Positions 31,024 to 39,618 of a stretch of DNA of 64,000 nucleotides are shown here, one piece after another. This DNA is from Polymorphospora lycopeni. Lineage in GTDB: Bacteria > Actinomycetota > Actinomycetes > Mycobacteriales > Micromonosporaceae. The notes under the pieces were generated by a model. The model did not search any database and was not told where the DNA came from. It worked only from the letters and a program-made list of their open reading frames with translations. Made by a program: the position numbers and the translations under genes. The stretch covers positions 1 through 64,000 of the forward strand of contig NZ_JBCGDC010000006.1 in the NCBI RefSeq assembly GCF_042237075.1, given 5' to 3'. Position 1 is the stretch's first letter. Every line of letters starts with the position of its first letter.

Positions 31024-32220
31024 TCAGACCACGACGTCGAACGAGTCGTTGTTGATCACGCGGTTGTTCACGTAGAAGCGGTTCAGCTCGTTGCCACCGC
31101 TGCTGTTCTCGAACGCCGGGATGTAGCAGACGTTCCACCCGCCGCTGTCACCGGGTTGCCGGATGTCGACCCAGCTGATCTGACAGCCCGAGAAGGTACG
31201 CCCGTAGGCGTGCCCGCCGGTGAAGGCGCCCTGCAGGGTGGACTGGAACGGGTACTCGTCGCAACTGTATCCGGCCGGGGCGGTGTGCATGCCGGGGCAG
31301 GCCCGGTTGTGGTTCTGGGTCTGGTTGAAGGAGTCGGTGGTCCGGGTCAGGGTCCGGGGCAGGTTGTGGGCGAGTGCCATCTGGATGTGCTGCCGGTAGC
31401 TGTTGTTGGCCGGGCTCGGCGTGTAGACCGGCCGGATCGACGGATAGACGCAGCCCGGCTGGTTCAACCCGGGTACGGCGTTGTCGCAGCGGAACTGCGG
31501 ACTTGACGCGCCGACGGCGTTGGACGCCGGCGGGCTCCAGGCGGCGTTGACGAACCAGAAGTACAGCATCATCTGGGCGGTGTGGACGGCACCGGGCGCG
31601 GTGGCGCCGGGCGCGGCGTTGAGGAGGAAGTTCGCCTGTGCCCCGACGTAGTCGAAGCGGTAGGCGCTGCCGCCGGTGAACCCGTTGCAGCCGTACTCGC
31701 AGTAGCCCTCGTGGGTGATCAGGGTCCCGAGGACCTGGCCCGCGAGGGCGGTGGCCCGCACCGTGACGTTGTACCGGGGCCGGCCGTCGATCGATCCCAG
31801 GTCGGCCATGAAGGTGGCCGTCATGTCGATGATGCCGACCAGAGCCCCGGACGGGACGAGGTAGACGTAGAGCCTGACCGGTGCGGTGGCACAGGCTCCG
31901 AACCGGGCCATCGCCCAGGCTCCGTTACCACAGGTGACGGCCGTGGTACCGGCACCGCCCGAAGCCGCGTCGGCGGGGGCGGTGGCGCGATTCAGCTTGC
32001 CCATCTCGACACAGGTCCCGGTGCCGCCCTTACCGGCGGCCTCGCGGGACGCCTCCGCCAGCCGCGGCGCGCACGACTCGGGCAGCGCGCGTTGCGACAG
32101 CGGGAGCGCGGCGGGATCGGCGGGCGCCGCCACCGCCGACTGCCCCGGCAGCAGGGCCACGACGCACATCGCGGCCGTGGCCAGGGCGAGCAGGCGCCTT
32201 CGTACGTGGGAATGGGGCAT
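31024..32220 (-). CDS. Secreted NucA/NucB-type nuclease domain protein
   Basis: This 398-residue exported protein has a signal peptide (LLALATAAMCVVALLPGQSAVAA) and a C-terminal deoxyribonuclease NucA/NucB-like domain. The domain includes CPGMHTAPAGYSCDEYPFQS, matching the family pattern of Cys residues around CDEYPF, and ends GGNELNRFYVNNRVINNDSF. The middle third is a Cys-containing beta-rich region (YCEYGCNGFTGGSAYRFDYV) of unknown role. Members degrade extracellular DNA or act as toxin effectors. ATG 32220 has GGAGGAGGA upstream. It is 167 bp downstream of another secreted protein gene in the same direction. Confidence 0.78.
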   Translation of the reverse strand: MPHSHVRRRLLALATAAMCVVALLPGQSAVAAPADPAALPLSQRALPESCAPRLAEASREAAGKGGTGTCVEMGKLNRATAPADAASGGAGTTAVTCGNGAWAMARFGACATAPVRLYVYLVPSGALVGIIDMTATFMADLGSIDGRPRYNVTVRATALAGQVLGTLITHEGYCEYGCNGFTGGSAYRFDYVGAQANFLLNAAPGATAPGAVHTAQMMLYFWFVNAAWSPPASNAVGASSPQFRCDNAVPGLNQPGCVYPSIRPVYTPSPANNSYRQHIQMALAHNLPRTLTRTTDSFNQTQNHNRACPGMHTAPAGYSCDEYPFQSTLQGAFTGGHAYGRTFSGCQISWVDIRQPGDSGGWNVCYIPAFENSSGGNELNRFYVNNRVINNDSFDVVV

Positions 32221-32387
32221 GTGTCCTCCTCCGAGGTCGGTGGCGGCCACCTGTCGCAGAACCCTCGGACCGCCGGCTGGCCGCAACGTATCGACGGGCG
32301 CTGGACGGTCTCTGGCCATCGCCTGGACGGACCGCACTCGGGGTTCGTGCCGCCGTCCACGAACTGGCACGAACCCCGGGCGCCCGG

Positions 32388-33053
32388 CTAGCCCACCGAC
32401 GTCGTGCGCACCGCCGGCGGATGCTTCGCTCCGAGGCCACCGCCGGCGAGGAGGGCGACGGAGTCGAGGTCCCGCCAGACGATGTTGTTGTTGTGCCGGA
32501 CGTTGGTGAGGATGTCGGGGGTCACCAGCACCAGGGGGTCGGTCGGTGACTGCCACACGGCGATCAGGGAGAAGTGACCGGGGCCGGGCACGCTGATCCA
32601 GGGGACGCTCACCGTGGTGACACCGGGCGGGACGGTGACGATCACCGAGGTCACGAATGTCCAGGCGGTCGGCCAGACCAGGCTGCCGCTCGGGGACGAG
32701 CGGTAGAACGCCAGCGTTCCGCTGTCGGCGCCTTCGCCGTACGGTCCGGGGTTCCGCAACGTGGTGACGATGTGGTTGGTCCCGCCGACGACCGGGGGGA
32801 CGCTGCTGGAGCACCCCGCCGCGGTCGGGCAGATCTTCAGGTCCGGGCTGGCCCAGATCACGTAGCCCGAGTGCGGTTGCAGTCCGACGTCGCCGGCGAC
32901 GTCCCTCATCCAGACGTCGGTGACGGTCATGAGCCGGTCCGGTGTGGCCTCCGGCGGTGCGGCGGTCGCGGTGGCACCCAGCAGGCCGGCCAGGGCCACG
33001 CCGGCGAGCAGGGCCGTCGCCGCGCGTCGAAGTCGGCTACCCGAAATCGCCAT
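32388..33053 (-). CDS. Secreted protein of unknown function
   Basis: This 221-residue protein has a clear signal peptide (RRAATALLAGVALAGLLG ending TATAA) and a beta-rich mature part: DRLMTVTDVWMRDVAGDVGL, SGYVIWASPDLKICPTAAGC, HFSLIAVWQSPTDPLVLVTP. The two Cys may form a disulphide. The style resembles CARDB/Ig-like adhesion domains of secreted actinomycete proteins, but no named family is certain. ATG 33053 was chosen because the signal peptide starts there. It precedes the nuclease gene and may be co-transcribed. Confidence 0.6.
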   Translation of the reverse strand: MAISGSRLRRAATALLAGVALAGLLGATATAAPPEATPDRLMTVTDVWMRDVAGDVGLQPHSGYVIWASPDLKICPTAAGCSSSVPPVVGGTNHIVTTLRNPGPYGEGADSGTLAFYRSSPSGSLVWPTAWTFVTSVIVTVPPGVTTVSVPWISVPGPGHFSLIAVWQSPTDPLVLVTPDILTNVRHNNNIVWRDLDSVALLAGGGLGAKHPPAVRTTSVG

Positions 33054-33287
33054 GACAGTTGTCTCCCGTCGACGGGGGCACCGGCGTGGGTCCACGCCGG
33101 TGAGGTCATGGATTCATGAGCCGGTCGGGGGGATGGAAATACCACAATCCAGAGCTGGCATCTGTCAGATGATGCCAGACCCGGTCAAATCAGGCGTCGC
33201 GGGCCGCCGACCGGTTCGCGGGCCGGCGGGTCGACATCCGCCGATCACCGGATGTGCCCGTGCGGTGGCGGCCGGTAGGTTCTCGTC

Positions 33288-33533
33288 ATGCGACGGTGGC
33301 GGCTGATGAGCAGTGGGCGGAGGGCCGTCGCGGGGGCCGCGACCGGCGCCTTCCTGGTCCTCGCCACGATTCGCGCGTTCGTCCTCGACCCGGATGCGAC
33401 GAACTGGCAGATCGCCCTGTGGGCGCTACAGGCCGTGGCGATGCTGGTGGCGTATCTCGTCTGGTGGCGGCCGACCGACCCGGGGCGCGAATACCGCGGC
33501 GTCGACCTTAACGCCAAACGCCTGCACTGGTGA
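33288..33533 (+). CDS. Small two-helix membrane protein
   Basis: This 81-residue protein has a basic N-terminus and two predicted transmembrane helices (AVAGAATGAFLVLATIRAFV and WQIALWALQAVAMLVAYLVW). A polar tail ending RGVDLNAKRLHW follows. No family is recognised. The ATG at 33288 has a weak GGTAGGT upstream. A strong hairpin terminator follows directly. Confidence 0.55.
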   Translation: MRRWRLMSSGRRAVAGAATGAFLVLATIRAFVLDPDATNWQIALWALQAVAMLVAYLVWWRPTDPGREYRGVDLNAKRLHW

Positions 33534-33535
33534 AA

Positions 33536-33575
33536 GACCGGTGCCCGGGCGGCGTCACCACCGCGGGCACCGGTC
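33536..33575. terminator. Bidirectional terminator hairpin
   Basis: A perfect 12-bp stem, GACCGGTGCCCG (33536-33547) with CGGGCACCGGTC (33564-33575), has a 16-nt loop that can pair further. It lies between the convergent small membrane protein gene and the Gfo/Idh/MocA gene and should serve both. Confidence 0.8.
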
Positions 33576-33581
33576 ACGCCG

Positions 33582-34727
33582 TCAGAGGCCGGGCAACTCG
33601 ACCCGGCGCCCCTCGTTCGACGATCGCAGCGCCGCGTCGACCAACTGGAGACCGCGTACGCCGGCGGCGAAGTCGTACCGGTGCGGACGCCCGGCGTCGA
33701 CGTCGAGCAGGAACTGCTCCCACTGGGCCCGGAACCCGTTGACGAACTCCTGGTTGTCCGGGATCTGCTCCCACTGGGCGCGGAAGTCCTGGTCGGTCGG
33801 CAGATCCGGGTTCCAGACCGGCTTCGGGGTCCGGACCCGGGGCTGGATCTTGCAGCCGAACAGGCCGGCGACCGCCGAGCCGTGGGTGCCGTCGACCTGG
33901 AACTCGACCAGTTCGCCCCGGTCGACGCGGACCGCCCACGACGAGTTGATCTGCGCCAGGATGTCACCCTCGAGTTCGAGGATGCCGTACGCGGCGTCGT
34001 CGGCGGTGGCGTCGTACCGGTTGCCCTGCTCGTCCCAGCGCTCCGGAATGTGCGTGACCGCCCTGGCGGTCACCGCCCGGACCTTGCCGAACAGGTTCTC
34101 CAGCACGTAGTTCCAGTGGCAGTACATGTCCAGGACGATGCCGCCGCCGTCCTCGGCGCGGTAGTTCCAGCTCGGCCGCTGGGCCGGCTGGAGGTCGCCC
34201 TCGAAGACCCAGTAGCCGAACTCGCCGCGTACCGACAGGATCCGGCCGAAGAAGCCGGCGTCGACGAGCCGCTTGAGTTTCAGCAGCCCCGGCAGGTAGA
34301 GCTTGTCGTGCACGACACCGTTGATGATGCCGGCGGTGGCGGCCGCCTCGACGAGTTCGCGCGCGTCGGCGACGGTCTCCCCCACCGGCTTCTCGGTGTA
34401 GACGTGCTTGCCGGCGGCGATCGCCTTGAGGATGGCCTTCTTGCGCCCGCTGGTGGTCTGGGTGTCGAAGTAGACCGTGGCGGTGTCGTCGGCCAGGGCC
34501 CCGTCCAGGTCGGTGGTGTACTCGGCCACGTCGTGGTCGGCGGCGATGCGGGCCAGCTTGTCGCGGTTGCGGCCGACCAGGACCGGCTCGACCTGGACCC
34601 GGTCGCCGTCGGGGGTGACCACGCCGCCGTCGGCGCGGATGGCCAGCACCGAGCGCAGCAGGTGCTGCCGGTACCCCATCCGGCCGGTGACGCCGTTCAT
34701 CACCACCCGGATCAGCCGCTCAGCCAT
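33582..34727 (-). CDS. Gfo/Idh/MocA family oxidoreductase
   Basis: This 381-residue NAD(P)-dependent dehydrogenase probably acts on a sugar, polyol or sugar acid. The N-terminal Rossmann part opens RLIRVVMNGVTGRMGYRQ, and the family signature Lys lies in KHVYTEKPVGETVADA near residue 115. The C-terminal domain includes GGGIVLDMYCHWNYVLENLF, with the His expected in the active site. It overlaps the upstream ABC ATPase gene by 8 bp, so it is the last gene of the transporter operon and probably the first metabolic step for the imported compound. Confidence 0.88.
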   Translation of the reverse strand: MAERLIRVVMNGVTGRMGYRQHLLRSVLAIRADGGVVTPDGDRVQVEPVLVGRNRDKLARIAADHDVAEYTTDLDGALADDTATVYFDTQTTSGRKKAILKAIAAGKHVYTEKPVGETVADARELVEAAATAGIINGVVHDKLYLPGLLKLKRLVDAGFFGRILSVRGEFGYWVFEGDLQPAQRPSWNYRAEDGGGIVLDMYCHWNYVLENLFGKVRAVTARAVTHIPERWDEQGNRYDATADDAAYGILELEGDILAQINSSWAVRVDRGELVEFQVDGTHGSAVAGLFGCKIQPRVRTPKPVWNPDLPTDQDFRAQWEQIPDNQEFVNGFRAQWEQFLLDVDAGRPHRYDFAAGVRGLQLVDAALRSSNEGRRVELPGL

Positions 34728-35502
34728 CGACGGTCACCCCCTTGCCGGCCGGCGCCTTGTCCGCGGTCGAGTCGGCCGGCCGGCCGCCGAGGTACAACTC
34801 GCCGAGCTTGGGGTCGGCGAGCAGTTCCGGCGCCGGGCCGGTGATGTGCACCCGCCCCAGGTCGAGCACGCAGCCGATGTCGGCGGTCTCCAGCGCCCGC
34901 CGGGCGTTCTGCTCCACCAGCAGTACGGCGACGCCGGCCTCACGCATCCGGACCACCTGCTCGAACACGGTGCTGGTGGTCTTCGGGTCCAGCCCCATCG
35001 ACGGCTCGTCGAGGAGCACGACCTTCGGGCTGACCATCAGCGACCGGGCGAACTCGACCTGCTTCTGCTGGCCGCCGGAGAGCAGGCCGGCGAGCGACTT
35101 CCAGCGGTCGGCGACGACCGGGAAGAGTTCCTTGACGAACTCGATCCGCTCGTTGATGACCGCCTTGTCGCGCAGCGTGTACGCGCCGAGGTTGACGTTC
35201 TCGGCCACCGTCATCTCGCGGAACACGCTGTGTCCCTGCAGGACGTGTGCCAGCCCGGAGCGCAGCATCTGCTGCGGTCCCTGGCCGGTGACGTCCTTGC
35301 CGTCGACCTTGATCGTTCCGGAGCGGGGCTTGAGCAGCCCGCTGGCGACCTTGAGCACGGTGGACTTGCCCGCGCCGTTCGGGCCGACGAGGCAGACCAC
35401 GGTGCCCGGCGGCACCTTGACGGTCAGCCCGCGCAGCACGAGGGCGGCCCGGCCGTAGCCCGCCTCGATGTCGTTCAGCTCGAGGAGAAACTCAGACGCC
35501 AA
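34720..35502 (-). CDS. livF: ABC transporter ATP-binding protein, LivF-like
   Basis: This 260-residue ATPase belongs to the branched-chain amino-acid-type (HAAT) importers. Walker A is GPNGAGKST near residue 42, the signature LSGGQQKQVEFARSLM is near 142, and Walker B LLDEPSMGLDP follows. LVEQNARRALETAD is the LivF-type switch region. The start ATG 35502 lies 11 bp inside the end of the livG gene, so the two are coupled. It should pair with LivG to energise LivH/LivM. Confidence 0.9.
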   Translation of the reverse strand: MASEFLLELNDIEAGYGRAALVLRGLTVKVPPGTVVCLVGPNGAGKSTVLKVASGLLKPRSGTIKVDGKDVTGQGPQQMLRSGLAHVLQGHSVFREMTVAENVNLGAYTLRDKAVINERIEFVKELFPVVADRWKSLAGLLSGGQQKQVEFARSLMVSPKVVLLDEPSMGLDPKTTSTVFEQVVRMREAGVAVLLVEQNARRALETADIGCVLDLGRVHITGPAPELLADPKLGELYLGGRPADSTADKAPAGKGVTVDG

Positions 35503-36247
35503 GGTAGGCCTCCAGCACTCGGGGGTCGGTCTTGATCACCGACGGCGGGCCGTCGGCGATGGGCCGGCCACGGTCGAACACCACGACGTGGTCGCTGAGG
35601 CTCATGACCATGTCCATGTTGTGTTCGACGATGAGGAACGTCTTGCCCTCGGCGTTGAGTTCCTGCACGAGGGTGCCGATCCGGCCGATCAGCGCCGGGT
35701 TGACGCCACCGGCCGGCTCGTCCAGCATGATCGTTTCCGGGTCGCCCATCAGCACGCCGGCCAGCTCGAGCAGCTTCTGCTGCCCGTACGACAGGTTGCG
35801 GGCCTCGGCGTGCTCCAGGTGGTCGATGCCGACCCGGTTGAGCAGCCCGCGGGCCCGCTCGATGTCGCCGGAGTGCCGGGAACTGGCGAGCTGCGCCCGC
35901 AGGCTGGTGTTGCGGACCGCGACCAGCATGTTCTCCAGCACCGTCATCCGGGGGAAGACCCGGCACAGCTGGAAGCTGCGCCCGATGCCGGCCCGGGCGA
36001 TCCTGTGCGGCGCCTTGCCGGTGATGTCCTGCCCCCGGTAGGTGGCCTGGCCGGAGTCGGGCTTGATCATGCCGGTGACGCAGTTGAAGAACGTGGTCTT
36101 GCCCGAGCCGTTGGGGCCGATGAGGGCGTTGACCTTGCCGTGGTGGAACGTGACCGTGGCCTTGTTGACGGCGGTGACGCCACCGAACGACTTGGTCAGC
36201 TCGACGGTCTCCAGGCTGCGGATCCCGCTCTTCGTCGGGGCCGTCAT
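35492..36247 (-). CDS. livG: ABC transporter ATP-binding protein, LivG-like
   Basis: This 251-residue HAAT-family ATPase has Walker A GPNGSGKTTFFNCVTG near residue 42 (the FNCVTG is LivG-typical), GRSFQLCRVFPRMTVLENML as Q-loop region, the signature LSYGQQKLLELAG, and Walker B IMLDEPAGGVNP. EHNMDMVMSLSDHVVVFDRG is the His-switch region. It starts at ATG 36247, overlapping livM by 4 bp (ATGA), and overlaps livF at its end. Confidence 0.92.
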   Translation of the reverse strand: MTAPTKSGIRSLETVELTKSFGGVTAVNKATVTFHHGKVNALIGPNGSGKTTFFNCVTGMIKPDSGQATYRGQDITGKAPHRIARAGIGRSFQLCRVFPRMTVLENMLVAVRNTSLRAQLASSRHSGDIERARGLLNRVGIDHLEHAEARNLSYGQQKLLELAGVLMGDPETIMLDEPAGGVNPALIGRIGTLVQELNAEGKTFLIVEHNMDMVMSLSDHVVVFDRGRPIADGPPSVIKTDPRVLEAYLGV

Positions 36248-37386
36248 CGCTTGACCTCCGCCTTCGTCTCGGACGCCGCGTCGGCGTCGGCGGCCGGCGC
36301 CGCCGGCTTGCCGGCGGCCGCCGCCCGGGCCTTGTTCTGCTCCAGCAGTTCGGCCGCGGTGACCTCCCGGATCGAACTCTCCGTCGGCCGGAACCGTCTG
36401 ACCAGGTTGCCGACCGCCGGGATGATGCCGTCCGGCATGAACAGCACCACGATGCCCAACAGCAGGCCGGCCGCGACCAGGTGGAGCTGGGTGCTGCCGA
36501 ACTCCAGCTTGAAGATCTCCAGCGCGGTGCCGACGATGAACGCGCCGAGCAGCGGACCGAACAGGTGCCGGATGCCGCCGAGCAGCGCCATCAGCACCAT
36601 GTAGGAGCCGGTCAGGATGGAGAACTGGAAGATCGGGTCGAGGTCGCCGAACCACAGCGCGTACAGGCCGCCGCCGAGCGCGGTGAACAGCGCCGAGACG
36701 ACGTACGCGATGAGCTTGAACGTGAACGTCGGCGTACCCAGCGACTGGGCCTTGTCCTCGTCCTCGCGGATCGCCTTCAGGCCCATGCCGAACCGGGACC
36801 GGTCGATCGCCCACCAGGCCAGCAGCGCGATCGCGATCAGGCCGGCGTACAGGTAGAAGAACACCATGTGGTGTTCGGGCCGCAGCAGGTCCGGGAACGG
36901 CCGGGGTACGACCAGGCCGTTCGAGCCGCCGGTGAACGCCGCCCAGCTCTGGAAGACCAGCAGCAGGATCAGCACCAGCGCGATCGACACGATCACGAAC
37001 GACGCGCCGCGGACCCGCAGCGCGGCGATGCCGATCGGCACCGCCAGCGCGGCGACGATCAGACCGGCCAGGATCAGCGCGACGAAGCTCGGTACGCCGG
37101 CCTTGGTGATCAGCAGCCCGGTCGCGTACCCGCCGAGGCCGGAGTACGCGGCGTGCCCGAGCGAGATGTAGCCGGTGAAGCCGCCGACGAAGTTCCACGC
37201 GGTCGACAGGATCGCGTAGTTCAGCACGACGACGCCGGCCGACAGGATGTACGGGTTCGGCGCCACCAGCGGGAACGACAGCACCAGCGCCGCACCGACG
37301 ACGAGGGCGATCAGCCGTACGGGTGTGCCGAGCCGGGCGGGCAGCAGGCCGCCCGCCGGCGCGGTCGTTTCAGAACCTCTGGGCAA
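36244..37386 (-). CDS. livM: ABC transporter permease, LivM-like
   Basis: This 380-residue membrane protein has about nine to ten predicted helices, and AILSTAWNFVGGFTGYISLG is the LivM-family N-terminal signature. GGIRHLFGPLLGAFIVG carries the cytoplasmic loop that contacts the ATPase. The C-terminal 50 residues are hydrophilic and rich in Ala/Lys/Glu, longer than usual. It overlaps livH by 17 bp and livG by 4 bp. It forms the membrane channel together with LivH. Confidence 0.92.
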   Translation of the reverse strand: MPRGSETTAPAGGLLPARLGTPVRLIALVVGAALVLSFPLVAPNPYILSAGVVVLNYAILSTAWNFVGGFTGYISLGHAAYSGLGGYATGLLITKAGVPSFVALILAGLIVAALAVPIGIAALRVRGASFVIVSIALVLILLLVFQSWAAFTGGSNGLVVPRPFPDLLRPEHHMVFFYLYAGLIAIALLAWWAIDRSRFGMGLKAIREDEDKAQSLGTPTFTFKLIAYVVSALFTALGGGLYALWFGDLDPIFQFSILTGSYMVLMALLGGIRHLFGPLLGAFIVGTALEIFKLEFGSTQLHLVAAGLLLGIVVLFMPDGIIPAVGNLVRRFRPTESSIREVTAAELLEQNKARAAAAGKPAAPAADADAASETKAEVKR

Positions 37387-38254
37387 GGCGACCTCCGAAG
37401 AATCCCTGCGGCCGGAAGGCCAACGTGCCGAACAGCGCGACGTAGAAGACGGTTTGCGCCCAGGTCGTGCCGAGCGGCAGTTGCAGCAGGCTCTGGCCGA
37501 GGCCGAGCACCATGGCGGCGATCGCGGCGCCGGGTACGCTGCCGAGCCCGCCGACCACGATGATCGCCATCAGCGGGCCGATCCAGTGCCAGTGCAGCGA
37601 GGGGTAGATGGTCGAGTCCAGCGACAGCGCGGTGCCGCCGATCGCGGCCGACGCCAGGCCGAGCCCGAAGCCGAACCCTGCGATGCGGTCGGTGTCGATG
37701 CCGGTGAGCTGGGCGGCCTCCTTGTGCTGGATGGTGGCCCGCAGCGCCCACCCGAACCGGCTCTTCTTCAGCAGCAGGTAGAGGGCGAGCAGCGAGACGG
37801 CCGCCAGGCCGAACGCGATCAGCTTGACCACCGCGACCCGGGCCCCGAACAGGTCCAGGCTCGAACCGCTGTAGCTCAGGTTGATCCGGCGCTGGGTGCC
37901 GGTGAAGACGTACCCGAGCATGCCTTCGATGATCAGGGCGATCGCGAAGGTGAGCAGCACGGACATCATGGTCAGGGTGGCCGGCCGCAGCCGGGTGATG
38001 AGCAGTCGCTGCATCACCACGCCGACGAGGAAGAACAGTGGGACGGTCACGAACAGCGACAGCAGCGGGTCGAGCCCGGTCTGCTGGTGGAAGTACCAGG
38101 CGAGGTAGGCCGCGAGGATGAGGAACGCCGAGTGCGCGATCATCACCACCCGCATGACGCCGAAGTAGAGCGTCAGGCCCGCGGCGAGCAGGGCGTACAG
38201 GCCGCCCAGCAGGATGCCCAGGACGATGCTCTGGAAGATCAGGGTGCCGGACAC
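37370..38254 (-). CDS. livH: ABC transporter permease, LivH-like
   Basis: This 294-residue membrane protein has about eight helices. The opening FQSIVLGILLGGLYALLAAG and GVMRVVMIAHSAFLILAAYL are LivH-family hallmarks; VGGLGSVPGAAIAAMVLGLG is the ATPase-contact loop. It begins 7 bp after the substrate-binding protein gene and overlaps livM. Confidence 0.92.
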   Translation of the reverse strand: MSGTLIFQSIVLGILLGGLYALLAAGLTLYFGVMRVVMIAHSAFLILAAYLAWYFHQQTGLDPLLSLFVTVPLFFLVGVVMQRLLITRLRPATLTMMSVLLTFAIALIIEGMLGYVFTGTQRRINLSYSGSSLDLFGARVAVVKLIAFGLAAVSLLALYLLLKKSRFGWALRATIQHKEAAQLTGIDTDRIAGFGFGLGLASAAIGGTALSLDSTIYPSLHWHWIGPLMAIIVVGGLGSVPGAAIAAMVLGLGQSLLQLPLGTTWAQTVFYVALFGTLAFRPQGFFGGRLAQRF

Positions 38255-38261
38255 GAAATGA

Positions 38262-39485
38262 TCACCAGCTCGGCTTGGGGTAGATGATGTCGGCTTCCTT
38301 GGTCTCGCCGGGCAGCACGATCTGGATCTGGCCGTCGACGTACTGCTGGATCATGTGGGCGCCCTGCGGGCGGCCCTGGGCGTCCCAGGAGAGCGGGCCG
38401 ACGACGGTGTCGACGGTGTTGCCGCGCAGCCAGTCGACCAGCTTCTGCTGGCAGTCGCCCTGCTCGGCGCAGCCGACCGCCTCGACGGCGGCGGCGACGA
38501 CCTGGCCGGTGGTGTACGCGTTGGCCTCGTCCTCACCGGGCGGGGTGCCGAACTGCGCGGTGTACGCCTGCACGAACTCGGTGTTGCTGGGGTAGGTGGC
38601 CTTGGTGGTGTAGCCGGTCGGGGCGAGGATGCCCTCGGTCTTGGCCCCGATCGCCTTGCTGAACTCGGGGTTGGTCGGCGCGGTCGAGAACGCGGCCAGC
38701 TTCGGCTGGTAGTTGAGCTGCTGGAGGGCGACGATCAGGTTGACCGCGTCCTGGTACTGGGTGCCGCCGACGACGATGTCCGCCCGGGACGAGGCGATCT
38801 TCGCGGCGATGCTGTTGAAGTCGGTGGTGTTCGGCGGGTAGACCTCGTCGACCACGGTCCGCACACCGCCGGCCTCGAGCTTCTCCTTCAGGCCGTACGC
38901 GGTGCCCTGGGCGAACGGGTCGTCCATGGCCGCGTACGCCGCGGTCTGCGGACGCTGGTCGGCCGGCAGCGCGAGGATGTACTCGGCCAGGTAGTTGTAG
39001 TGGTCGTTGGCGACCGCGGGGGCGGCGTAGAACAGGTTCTTGAAGCCCTGCTCGAAGACCTCCGGGGCGGCGCCGGCCGGCTCGACGTAGAGCATGCCGT
39101 ACTCCTCGGCCACCCGGGCCGAGGGCACCACGAGCCGGGTGGAGAACGGGCCGAAGACCAGGTCGACGTTGTCACGGCCGATCAACTGCTCGTAGTCGGC
39201 GACGACCCGGTCGGCGCTGGACTGGTCGTCGAGGATCTTCAACTCGACCTGGCGGCCGAGCAGGCCGCCCTTGTCGTTCACGACCTTCGCCCAGGCCTCG
39301 TAGCCACGCTGGACACCCTTGCCGGGCTCGGAGAAGTCGCCGGTCAACGGGAGGGATATGCCGATCACGATAGGATCGTCTGCTGAATCGCCGGAGCCGC
39401 CCGCGGCGGAGCAGCCGGAGAGGGCCAGTGCCGCGACCGCGGCTCCAGCGATCACACCCCGCCGGGCTCGAGCCGTTGCCTTCAT
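38262..39485 (-). CDS. Lipoprotein substrate-binding protein of the Liv-type ABC importer
   Basis: This 407-residue periplasmic-binding-protein-fold protein has a lipoprotein signal with lipobox ALSGC, so it is attached to the outer face of the membrane. The mature start VIGISLPLTGDFSEPGKGVQ and SSADRVVADYEQLIGRDNVD are typical of HAAT-family binding proteins (type I fold). The transported compound cannot be read from the sequence. The LacI regulator and the Gfo/Idh/MocA enzyme suggest a sugar- or polyol-related ligand rather than an amino acid. It is the first gene of the operon, directly behind the operator. Confidence 0.9.
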   Translation of the reverse strand: MKATARARRGVIAGAAVAALALSGCSAAGGSGDSADDPIVIGISLPLTGDFSEPGKGVQRGYEAWAKVVNDKGGLLGRQVELKILDDQSSADRVVADYEQLIGRDNVDLVFGPFSTRLVVPSARVAEEYGMLYVEPAGAAPEVFEQGFKNLFYAAPAVANDHYNYLAEYILALPADQRPQTAAYAAMDDPFAQGTAYGLKEKLEAGGVRTVVDEVYPPNTTDFNSIAAKIASSRADIVVGGTQYQDAVNLIVALQQLNYQPKLAAFSTAPTNPEFSKAIGAKTEGILAPTGYTTKATYPSNTEFVQAYTAQFGTPPGEDEANAYTTGQVVAAAVEAVGCAEQGDCQQKLVDWLRGNTVDTVVGPLSWDAQGRPQGAHMIQQYVDGQIQIVLPGETKEADIIYPKPSW

Positions 39486-39506
39486 GAGTAACTCCTCGCA
39501 TCCGTG

Positions 39507-39539
39507 TTACGGAAGCGCTTTCGTAAAGCGCTTCCGTAA
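39507..39539. promoter_or_regulatory. Double LacI-family operator
   Basis: TTACGGAAGCGCTTT (39507-39521), a 3-bp spacer CGT and AAAGCGCTTCCGTAA (39525-39539) form a perfect 15-bp inverted repeat. Each arm itself contains the palindrome AAGCGCTT with a central CG, the form bound by LacI-family repressors. It lies between the divergent transporter operon (start 39485) and the LacI-family gene (start 39619). Confidence 0.8.
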
Positions 39540-39618
39540 GATAACTACGGCACCCATGGGGTGGCAAGCGTCACAAGGAGATTTCGGTCCCGAGTCACCG
39601 GCGTGAAGGGGCGTCAAC

